Source of the DNA: Siphonodentalium dalli
Taxonomy: Eukaryota; Mollusca; Scaphopoda; Gadilida; Siphonodentaliidae
DNA length: 64,000 nucleotides
Direction: 5' to 3'
Assembly (NCBI GenBank): GCA_032622095.1
Contig: CP136061.1
Span: 7,326,734-7,390,733, forward strand
This document shows, piece after piece, positions 54,745-64,000 of the stretch. Position 1 is the first letter of the stretch. Each line of letters opens with the position of its first letter. The notes below the pieces were generated by a model. That model saw only the letters and a list, made by a program, of their open reading frames with translations. It did not search any database and was not told the DNA's origin. Position numbers and translations under genes: made by a program.

Positions 54745-56455
54745 GAATAGTCACTCCATGTACCATGTTACGTGTATATCCAACACAGGCATTAATAGTC
54801 ACTTCACGTGCCATGTTACGTGTATATCCAACACATGCATTAATAGTCACTCCACGTGCCATGTTACGTGTATATCCAACACAGGCATTAATAGTCACTC
54901 GACGTACCATGTTACGTGTATATCCAACACAGGCATTAATAGTCACTCGACGTGCCATGTTACGTGTATATCCAACACAGGCATTAATAGTCACTCGACG
55001 TGCCATGTTACGTGTATATCCAACACAGGCATTAATAGTCACTCGACGTGCCATGTTACGTGTATATCCAACACAGGCATTAATAGTCACTCGACGTGCC
55101 ATGTTACGTGTATATCCAACACAGGCATTAATAGTCACTCGACGTGCCATGTTACGTGTATATCCAACACAGGCATTAATAGTCACTCCACGTGCCATGT
55201 TACGTGTATATCCAACACAGGCATTAATAGTCACTCGACGTGCCATGTTACGTGTATATCCAACACAGGCATTAATAGTCACTCGACGTGCCATGTTACG
55301 TGTATATCCAACACAGGCATTAATAGTCACTCGACGTGCCATGTTACGTGTATATCCAACACAGGCATTAATAGTCACTCGACGTGCCATGTTACGTGTA
55401 TATCCAACACAGGCATTAATAGTCACTCGACGTGCCATGTTACGTGTATATCCAACACAGGCATTAATAGTCACTCCACGTGCCATGTTACGTGTATATC
55501 CAACACAGGCATTAATAGTCACTCGACGTGCCATGTTACGTGTATATCCAACACAGGCATTAATAGTCACTCGACGTGCCATGTTACGTGTATATCCAAC
55601 ACAGGCATTAATAGTCACTCCACGTGCCATGTTACGTATATATCCAACACAGGCATTAATAGTCACTCGACGTGCCATGTTACGTGTATATCCAACACAG
55701 ACATTAATAGTCACTCGACGTGCCATGTTACGTGTATATCCAACACAGACATTAATAGTCACTCGACGTGCCATGTTACGTGTATATCCAACACAGGCAT
55801 TAATAGTTACTCGACGTGCCATGTTACGTGTATATCCAACACAGACATTAATAGTCACTCGACGTGCCATGTTACGTGTATATCCAACACAGGCATTAAT
55901 AGTCACTCGACGTGCCATGTTACGTGTATATCCAACACAGGCATTAATAGTCACTCCACGTGCCATGTTACGTGTATATCCAACACAGGCATTAATAGTC
56001 ACTCGACGTGCCATGTTACGTGTATATCCAACACAGGCATTAATAGTCACTCGACGTGCCATGTTACGTGTATATCCAACACAGGCATTAATAGTCACTC
56101 GACGTGCCATGTTACGTGTATATCCAACACAGGCATTAATAGTCACTCGACGTGCCATGTTACGTGTATATCCAACACAGGCATTAATAGTCACTCGACG
56201 TGCCATGTTACGTGTATATCCAACACAGGCATTAATAGTCACTCGACGTGCCATGTTACGTGTATATCCAACACAGGCATTAATAGTCACTCCACGTGCC
56301 ATGTTACGTGTATATCCAACACAGGCATTAATAGTCACTCGACGTGCCATGTTACGTGTATATCCAACACAGGCATTAATAGTCACTCGACGTGCCATGT
56401 TACGTGTATATAGTCACTCGACGTGCCATGTTACGTGTATATCCAACACAGACAT
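54745..56455. repeat. 48-bp minisatellite, about 35 copies
   Basis: TAGTCACTCGACGTGCCATG, TTACGTGTATATCCAACACA, GGCATTAA. Because 48 is 16 codons and the unit lacks stops in three frames, frames of about 550-600 codons stay open on both strands. The plus-strand frame would read a 16-residue repeat RRAMLRVYPTQALIVT. Codon use does not differ from random drift of the unit, so I treat these as artefacts. Units contain CACGTG-like or ACGTG words. Confidence 0.97.
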
Positions 56456-56984
56456 TCGTCTGGTTACATGCAGTGAACGTGGCCGTATTCCATACCCTAT
56501 GACGTGCAAAGTCTGAACAAATCACAGCTTTGACATTCGCTTCATGTTGAACAAGCATTGTGTCTCTGTAATTATTGCCTGTATAAGTAAGTCCATTACT
56601 GCACTGAAAATCTCGTTTACTAACATCTTATACAACAATTACTCAAAGTCGGTGTAATTATATTTCGAAACAATGTTGTTCACTGAACTAGTTCTACTCA
56701 ACGATTTTACTAAACGGTCTACTCACATTTGAAGTCGAAATTGATCGAGTTACTGTACACAATCGTTGTGCAATTCTCTATTAACTGGGACTGAAAAATG
56801 TAACTAACGTTGAGAAGTCATCCGTCATTGAGTTCTTGTTACTCAACCGCCGAATACAATGGTACAGCGGCCTTAACAAATTATCACCCACCTGCTGAGC
56901 AGACATTTTAGTTAACATGATTTTCCGTGTAACCAGTAGAACGCTATACATCGTTTATTGAACCGTATATTCTGAGCAATAAAA
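56456..56984. other. No gene recognised
   Basis: AT-rich sequence after the 48-bp array, nothing identified. Confidence 0.4.
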
Positions 56985-57048
56985 ACATCCATTACCCTGT
57001 AGGGAGCCCCACACATATATAGAAGCACACAGAAGAGTGTCGTCTGCT
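56985..57048 (-). repeat. Dispersed repeat shared with 37857-37920
   Basis: The complement contains AGCAGACGACA, TGCTTCTATATATGTGTGGG and AGGGTAATGGATGTTTT, as in the spacer of the hairpin element at 37.8 kb. Cut by the assembly gap. Confidence 0.85.
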
Positions 57049-57148
57049 NNNNNNNNNNNNNNNNNNNNNNNNNNNNNNNNNNNNNNNNNNNNNNNNNNNN
57101 NNNNNNNNNNNNNNNNNNNNNNNNNNNNNNNNNNNNNNNNNNNNNNNN
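57049..57148. other. Assembly gap, 100 N
   Basis: Exactly 100 undetermined bases, a conventional scaffold spacer, so the true distance is unknown. Frames spanning it are meaningless. Confidence 0.99.
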
Positions 57149-57345
57149 GGGCGGTATTTTAAGGATGGAATTATGAAATGGACATATGAAAGTGACAATC
57201 AACAATGATTTGCCATCAACCGAAGTGCTCCCCCAGCGTTACTATCAATAGCGTTATTATTTGGCTAATTTCAGTAATATTCTCCCAGTTTACATTCAAT
57301 AAAACAAATTTGTCTCCGCATTTAAAATTCTTTGATATAGATCGT
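57149..57345 (+). repeat. Dispersed repeat, copy shared with 62028-62200
   Basis: GATGGAATTATGAAATGGAC, GAAAGTGACAA, CGAAGTGCTC, GCTAATTTCAGTA and TTTGATATAGATCGTTTAT occur in the same order and orientation at 62028-62200, with indels. Confidence 0.8.
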
Positions 57346-59860
57346 TTATATTCTGCACTAATTTGTACACAAGAGACGGATTCTTATGTTTTATTGTGTT
57401 TTTAAACTCTGAGGTGGCGGAATCTCGGTTTGTTTACATTACGAACATTTGAGTCCGTAATCGGAATCCGAATCCAAATCGGATTACCACGAAATTAGGA
57501 TTACGGTCTGTTCGTTTACTGATTCTGCAAATTTGTGGTCTGTTCTTTTGCCGAACCAAGTCGTACGGGGACCAATCTGTAATCTGGATCCAGAATCTGA
57601 AACGGATTTTAGCGAAATAACGCCTCTGTGAAACTATATATGATCGGATTTTCAGGTTCAGATCTCTGATTTTTCTTCTACTGGCAGAACCATGGTCCGC
57701 CCAGTGCATGACCCACACGTCTACTGATCCATTCAGAATAGGGCTATTATCCAGGCATGTGAAGGAACAGCCAAGGGGGTGCAAATTGAATTACACAAAT
57801 TTATTAGCCGCCCCCCCCCCCCAACCGAGACCATATAGCCGTACGTCCCTGCCCGTCATGGTTATTTTACCACGTGGTTTTAGATAGGCATACTGACGCA
57901 ATATATAGTGATATAGCGCGTTGATCTTGCTATTAAATTGTTAAAACGGTACAACGTTTTCGTATAAAAATAAACTGGACCTGATTTCATTCAGACAAGT
58001 TCAAAGCAAAATACCGCCTAAAGAATCATGTCCGACCTAAAATATGTATCAAATACCTACGAAATAGCGATATAAAACCAATAATTTCCACTCCTCAGAA
58101 TAGTAACATTAATTTCGTCGCTTGGAAGTCAAAAGCCACATTTTCTCACTAAATTTTACGTTTTAGAATTGATATAAAACTTCCTATTTTAGCCGTTTTG
58201 ACGAAAATCCTTATGAACGCTTTATGCCATTTTAAGAAATCATTTAGATTCGTCTTGAATTAAATGCGACGTTTGTTTCAACAGACGAATTATGAATTAA
58301 ACTCGAGTCTAATTCTAATTGAATTAGATTCGTCGGTAGTGCGACGTTTGTTCCAAGGGTTAGAAGTGTGTGACTATCTCCAATGTTTGTCCGTTTTAAA
58401 GGAGATACGGCGACAAGCGATTGCCCCAAAAATACAATTTTTGAGGGCCCACAACTCTTGTATTTCTACTCAGATTTAAAAAATCTGTCATAGTATATGA
58501 TCAGCTTTACGCAAAGCGTCGACACAAGTGTTGATGCCCATGGTCAGTAGGTCACATCGAGGTGTGCATGTGGTGCAAATTTGGATGCCCTGCTCTTCGT
58601 AATTTCCGAGATGGTAAAATGACATTTTTTCAGATAAAGGCAGATAACTCCAGGAGGAACGAGGACAATATTCGTTATATGACGATTAGTTAGAACTCGT
58701 TAGCCCCAATAAACGTACAAACCTTATGGTCTCATTCGTCATCTCCGGTTTAAGCCTCCGAGTTTAAACCTCAATAGGTGGTCAAGCCTAACTGGGTCTA
58801 AGGGGGCGTTTTTGTCGTTCAATTGCAACTAATTGACAACTCGATTTGGTGCTATGAGCATGCATTCAGACTCCCCTCTTACCAATCGGACTAAAATACA
58901 GGCCGATATTATTGACACGTCATACATTATCACGAACGCGTGCACGCTCAATGGATTTATTCATTGAGAAACACGTATCGCTCATGGAGAATTAATCCGA
59001 TCTCCATAGGGTTCAATGTTAAATTTGCAACTTTAGCCAGCAAGAACCCACTAATCACATCTAAATTTTCAAATATATATATATATATGTCCGAGGATCA
59101 CACTTAGTTAGCAGTTGTCATAATATTACAAAGCGCACTGATCACCATGCACCAAATAGCCCCATCTATCTTTTTCGATAAAAAAACAAAACGCTCTTTA
59201 AATTATTTTGATCATTTTAGGCCGACCCTCCAGAATGGAAACATGTAAATCCTGAAAATACACGTTGTTTTTTTAGTAAGCAAAAAATGTGATATTACAT
59301 AAGGAATCCGACTATTTGTCAAACGCGTCAATAAATATCATTTTCGGGGTGGGGTAAGTTTTTCATCCGTATTCGCACTATGTACGACATCGGGCCACAA
59401 TAATACAGCCATCCAATAGCCAATATGCCACGGATGACAACATTCGATAAGTTTTCGATAAACAGAGTTCAAACAGGCACATTTACCTGAATCAGCAGAA
59501 AAAATACATTCCCAATTAACGAAATACGTTACAGCTCAAACGTCCAACGATTATCTGACAACTTTTGACTATTTTTAATACCACTCACATAACTGTCTTC
59601 CAAATCAAAGGAGGAAATAGATAAACTGAATATAGCTTAAGAAGCTAAGATGGATGAACATCACCTAAACTAAACCGAAAAATGCATAAAAGTAAGGTTG
59701 GGTCGCATGGGGAAAATGTGAACAAATAATATTTTGCCCCCTATATTGACCCATCAACAACCTGAAATTAGAAAAGTTGGGCTACATAAATATGGTGGTC
59801 ACTGAAATTACCTTTTCTGGTGACACCTCGGGTAATGAGAGCCCATACTATTATGAAATT
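57346..59860. other. No gene recognised
   Basis: No exon supported. Contains a duplication of a TTAGATTCGTC...GCGACGTTTGTT segment at about 58245-58290 and 58322-58355, a C-run at 57811-57822 and a short TA run at 59076-59089. Confidence 0.45.
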
Positions 59861-59869
59861 CGTCATATA

Positions 59870-60665
59870 TGTTAAAAACATGGCCGCCAGCGGCCATCTT
59901 GGATTGTACCATTCGTTTGATGATTGTGAAGTGTGTCATGGATGTTGACATTGACATGTAGATGGGATCATATCATTTTGGGTCATTTGGCAAAAAACAT
60001 GGCCGCCGGCTGCCATCTTGGATTGTAATCTACTTGACTAAATCCCTTGGCACGGGCTATACATATGTACCTCAGGTCGGATCATTATAGAATTTGTCAT
60101 GGCTGTTGACATTTACATGTAGATGGGAACGTGTCATTTTGGAGTCTTTCGGGCAAAACACATGGCCGTTAGTGGCCATTTTGGATTTCACAATTCAATT
60201 CATTAGCATAGGCTAGAGGTCATACCGTTCATCTGATGATCATGTAATTTGTCATGGCTGTTGACATGTATATGTGAACGAGTCATTTTGGAGTCATTCG
60301 GCAAAAAAAAAAACATGGCTGCCAGCACCCATCTTGGATTTTACTCTTTGCATGACAAATTAATTTTGGGGTCCAACAGACGACATCCCTTGTCCGATCG
60401 TCACTAAACTTATGAATCTTCGGAATGACAACTAGATGGGTGTCATCTAATTTTTCTGAATTTCTTTAAAAAAACATGGCAACCGGCCGCCATCTTGGAT
60501 TTACGTTTTGCATGACTAAATCCTTCAGTATACACCTACAGACCACAACCCTCATCTGATTGTCAGCAAACTTCATATTGATATTCGGGGAGACCACTGG
60601 ATGGGAGCTATGGGTTTTTTTCAATGGAAAACATGACCGCTTGCGGCAATCTCAGGTTTTACTTT
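59870..60665 (+). repeat. Degenerate repeat of about 120-160 bp carrying CCATCTTGGATT boxes
   Basis: Six diverged units. Each has an A-rich run, then ACATGGCCGCC...GGC(C/A)ATCTTGGATT (near 59877, 59993, 60156, 60305, 60470 and, most decayed, 60625), then a GACATTGACATGTAGATGGG-type block. The GCCGCCATCTTGGA version (60488) matches the YY1 consensus. Confidence 0.75.
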
Positions 60666-60837
60666 ATATATATCTCTTGACATCTAGTATTACTCAGATA
60701 TTTCAACTTTCAACATTCCTAATCACTCCATTGACTGCAATATTTGAAATTATCTCCTCTCCAAGTTGAGCTACAGTGTCATTGACACTTTTATTTGGTG
60801 TAGTTATCCCGCCTTTTCGACTTCTTAAATACACCTG

Positions 60838-60960
60838 TGTGCTCTTAGTATGAACGATGTAAACAACATGGTAACCATGATGAAAATGAGTTTATGGCTC
60901 AAGCCATAAACTGAATTCCAATATAATTATCTTGCTGTTTACACTGTTCATACTAAGACT
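60838..60960. repeat. Inverted repeat (foldback), about 55-bp arms
   Basis: CTCTTAGTATGAACGATGTA at 60841 is mirrored at 60937-60958, with the centre GTTTATGGCTCAAGCCATAAAC perfectly symmetric. Small foldback element. Confidence 0.85.
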
Positions 60961-60966
60961 CTCCAC

Positions 60967-61048
60967 CTGGTTGTATATATCCTGTTGAGTATAGTATATA
61001 TCCTGTTGAGTATAGTATATATCCTGTTGAGTATAGTATATATCCTGT
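60967..61048. repeat. 20-bp tandem repeat, 4 copies
   Basis: TATATCCTGTTGAGTATAGT repeated four times, directly after the foldback. Confidence 0.95.
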
Positions 61049-62027
61049 TGAGTATAGTAGGAGATGGCCACAAACATGGCTGGATTTAGCCCCAATTAAA
61101 TCTTATGTATTTTTGTTCCCTGAACATGACACAACTCACCCAATCGATTCATGTCCAATAACCACTCAAGGTGGAATATAAGTTGAGAAATTCCAAAAAT
61201 GTTAAAGATGATCTGTCTCTTCCTGGTAATTTTATATAGATTTCGCGGTAAATTAATAAATATGAATGGACGACACTTGTCCGAATGTGCTTCTATGCAA
61301 TTATTATTGATTTTATTTAGATTTTTCTAATATAATACACACAACCTACGCTACACTTTTACGGCTATTTTTAGAATATAAACTACAGGGAATCTCGCGG
61401 AAATGTTGGGATCATACCAAGAGGGATAACTCTATCTTGTTAGCACCCTCCAAGGAAAATTTAATTTCAATTAACAAATTTCACCGCAAATTATGCTTGT
61501 CTTTTGAGATATAAACCACTTTATTGTGGCTTTATAGACAAGTAATAATCACAAACGTCAATGTTATTATATAACTTCATTCCGGCAAACATGTTTGGCG
61601 ATTATGGCATTTCGAGGGTTAGTTGCCAGGCTTCGGTGGGCGAATTTGTTTCCTTAGTGAATGTATATATCATATATTAGCCTATTTTTTATTTCTGTTC
61701 AAAATGTTGCTATGAAATGGTCATCGGTTGGACATTTTCCAACCTAGCTTAGCTTGGCTATTTTCAGGTTGGCTATTTCCAACAGTTGCACAGAAAGCTT
61801 AAAGTAGCCATTGTAGTACCATTGTACAATGTTGTTTTTTTTTATATACATTGGTAAAGTACCAGGGCAGAATGGCCGATATATTTATATAATATGGTTT
61901 TACAATGGTGCTATATGGGAATCCATAGCTATCATAATATCCTACTATTTCTTGAATATTATTACGAACAAAGCAGAAGATACATTCAGGTTCACGTGGA
62001 TTCGGTCAATGATGAAATCCACATGCG
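61049..62027. other. No gene recognised
   Basis: AT-rich, nothing supported. Confidence 0.4.
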
Positions 62028-62200
62028 TGGGGCCGATATTTTATGGATGAAAATTATAAAATGAACATGATGAAAGTGACAAGCTTCGCCATCTATAGTA
62101 TATCAAGCGAAGTGCTCACATAGCGCTATTATCGCTAATTTCAGTATAGCACACATTTGTCGTCTTCGTATTTTAAATACTTTGATATGGATCGTTTATT
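62028..62200 (+). repeat. Dispersed repeat, second copy (see 57149-57345)
   Basis: Same blocks in the same order as 57149-57345, more diverged. Confidence 0.75.
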
Positions 62201-62211
62201 TAAGAAATGGA

Positions 62212-62343
62212 TGTTGATTTGGTTGCGTTCCATAGAGTGTGGCTGTCAGTTGGTCTGACATTTTGTGTGGAACGCTTTCTATAAATGTCAGACCATCTTG
62301 CATCCATGACATATATACTCAATGGGACGCAACAAAATCAACA
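62212..62343. mobile_element. Short TIR element (MITE)
   Basis: Left end TGTTGATTTGGTTGCGTTCC is mirrored at the right by GGGACGCAACAAAATCAACA. Inside, GTCTGACATTT and its mirror lie around a centre near 62270. 132 bp, no coding capacity. Ends resemble hAT-type elements only loosely. Confidence 0.7.
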
Positions 62344-62414
62344 TTATCAACTTATATTTACATTCAACATGGTCAACTGGCAGATCATTTCCAAAGTATT
62401 CTCGTGACTTGATG

Positions 62415-62535
62415 CAAGTTGCGTCTGGTAGAGGGGGTAATGTTGTGTCTGGTATAGGGGGTAATGTTGTGTCTGGTAGAGGGGTAATGTTGTGTCTGGT
62501 AGAGGTGTAATGTTGCGTCTGGTAGAGGGATAATG
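62415..62535. repeat. About 22-bp tandem repeat, 5-6 copies
   Basis: GTAATGTTGTGTCTGGTAGA with one to three extra G. Confidence 0.9.
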
Positions 62536-62825
62536 TCGCAGGAGCTATACTCGACCTTCACCACATATAATCCTGGAAACCGCGTGAAATCCAATATAAT
62601 ATAATCGCTTAAAAAAAACGTCCGCGGTATATAATTGTTTTCAACGTTATATATTATAACTATATTTGGCAAATAAAAAACGTGTCATTTGATGAAGAGT
62701 AACAACGCGAAATGACTCCTTTTTTGAAACGTGAATTAGATAACGCGAATATAGAAATGATTCTTAAACTAAATTATACGTGTGACACATCATTATTGTT
62801 GTAGTTTGGTGAAAAGACAACACAT

Positions 62826-63330
62826 GTTAACCACTCATACAAGCGGACAGTAGCGATCGTATGGTGTAGCGATACGTTACTATCACAGTTAAACGCTCAT
62901 ACACGCGGACAGTAGCGATCGTATGGTGTAGCGGTACGTTACTCTCACAGTTAAACGCTCATAAGAGCGGACAGTAGCGATCGTATGGTGTAGCGATACG
63001 TTAATCTCACAGTTAAACGCTCATACAAGCGGACAGTAGCGATCGTATGGTGTAGCGGTACGTTACTCTCATAGTTAAACGCTCATAAGAGCGGACAGTA
63101 GCGATCGTATGGTGTAGCGATACGTTACTCTCACAGTTAAACGCTCATACAAGCGGACAGTAGCGATCGTATGGTGTAGCGATACGTTACTCTCACAGTT
63201 AAACGCTCATACAAGCGGACGGTAGCGATCGTATGGTGTAGCGATACGTTACTCTCACAGTTAAACGCTCATACAAGCGGACAGTAGCGATCGTATGGTG
63301 TAGCGGTACGTTACTCTCACAGTTAAACGA
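62826..63330. repeat. 62-bp tandem repeat, 8 copies
   Basis: CGCTCATACAAGCGGACAGT, AGCGATCGTATGGTGTAGCG, then (A/G)TACGTTACTCTCACAGTTAAA. Contains the dyads AGCGATCG and CGGTACG. Confidence 0.95.
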
Positions 63331-63332
63331 TC

Positions 63333-64000
63333 AGAGTTATTGTTTCGCCCGAAGGGGGAGTATATAACTTGGGAAATTTGGATTCCACTGCTTCGCATGT
63401 GCCACTTGGTTTACCAATATGAGTAAATGTTAGCCCGAAATTACGATTGGTTTTCTTTGTTATTGATTTAGATCCCGGCATAGATTTATCAAACAACAAA
63501 TTTAATGTAATTGTCGGTAAACGTAAGCAAAGATTACGAAATGAACACGTCGCCGAATTTATCAAATCGATCTTCGATGACAACAAGAAAAGTGGTGAAA
63601 ATAAATTACGAACTTATAGGCTTTTTAAAGATAACTATTCTATGGAGAAATATCTTATTGGAACAAAATGTGTGGAAGATAGAATGCGTTTTACAAGGCT
63701 AAGGATTAGTAACCACAATTTATCCATTGAAAAAGGTCGACATTTCAAACCGAAGAAGAAATCCATTGAAGATCGAATATGTTTACATTGTCCGATCAAA
63801 CAGAAACTAGTTGAAGATGAATTTCATTTTATAATGAAATGTCCGTTATATGCTGATTTGAGAAATGAACTATATGAAGTAATGAAAGTGCAATATAATG
63901 GATTTAGCGCTATGTCAGAAACTCGGCAATTCAATTTGATTCTCAAAAATGAAAAACCAGATTCTTGTTACAAAATATGCAACTTGATTAGAAATGTTTT
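63333..64000 (+). pseudogene. LINE ORF2 C-terminal region, runs off the window
   Basis: One plus-strand frame is open from 63333 to the end except for a single TGA near 63420. From about 63516 it encodes GKRKQRLRNEHVAEFIKSIF, ENKLRTYRLFKDNYSMEKYL, then RMRFTRLRISNHNLSIEKGR and a Cys/His region (ICLHCP..., then EFHFIMKCPLYADLRNEL). A basic helix, KLRTYRLFK, F-T-x-L-R-I-S-x-H-x-L, and a C-x2-C...H-x4-C knuckle are the C-terminal end of CR1/L2-type non-LTR retrotransposon proteins. The 63333-63480 part (IVSPEGGVYNLGNLDS) is not typical of LINEs and may be a different sequence fused in frame. Confidence 0.75.

Noticed and set aside
54705-56516. A 603-residue plus-strand frame and a 558-residue minus-strand frame
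   Set aside because: Produced by a stop-free 48-bp tandem unit; antisense frames are equally long, so length is not evidence of coding.
57001-57205. Frames reading across the N gap
   Set aside because: Undetermined bases; not interpretable.

Overview
The window looks like eukaryotic, probably marine-invertebrate (I suspect mollusc), nuclear DNA. It has GT-AG introns, coding exons of about 65-330 bp separated by kilobases, metazoan domain types (a CARD exon and an animal-type alpha-amylase exon), many long tandem arrays, and an animal-type Polinton/Maverick. There is one 100-base assembly gap at 57049-57148. I saw no rRNA, tRNA or CRISPR.

Layout. 0-3 kb: a YqaJ-like exonuclease fragment and a large palindrome. 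3-13.7 kb: a wrecked LTR-type retroelement. It has an LTR-like repeat pair (3016-3192 and 13509-13684), a gag-like helix-hairpin-helix piece and a gag-like coiled-coil piece. It is interrupted by an alpha-amylase exon fragment, a 16-bp array, and a 5.8-kb minisatellite of about 55 units, each carrying a G-quadruplex motif. 14.4-23.8 kb: a 9.35-kb Polinton with inverted terminal repeats, inserted in a host repeat whose second, apparently empty copy lies at 24.86-25.39 kb. Its minus-strand genes read, from right to left: small ORF, FtsK/HerA-type packaging ATPase, two or three Polinton accessory ORFs, integrase with chromodomain, membrane peptide, penton-like minor capsid protein, basic virion peptide, double-jelly-roll major capsid protein, adenain-like protease, and a NADAR-domain protein. 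The protein-primed DNA polymerase expected in a full Polinton is absent. A TATA-driven two-exon plus-strand gene lies just inside the right terminal repeat. Most genes carry frameshifts, some in homopolymer runs, and the integrase has lost its second catalytic Asp block.

25.4-30 kb: AT-rich DNA with no recognisable gene. 30.9-50.1 kb: seven exons on the plus strand whose phases join without conflict. They form one gene with an N-terminal CARD, an unrecognised two-exon module, and three coiled-coil/charged exons. Its introns hold nested MITEs, a foldback-hairpin family, a piggyBac-like TTAA MITE, a LINE tail, a 4.75-kb 32-bp satellite, and many smaller arrays. 50.2-56.5 kb: two more arrays, a mixed 19/23-bp array and a 48-bp array. 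57-64 kb: gap, dispersed repeats, a degenerate repeat carrying YY1-like sites, small MITEs, a 62-bp array, and the C-terminal part of a LINE ORF2 running off the end.

Two items stand out. One is the polymerase-less Polinton carrying a NADAR gene and a spliced end gene. The other is the family of hairpins nested inside inverted terminal repeats.
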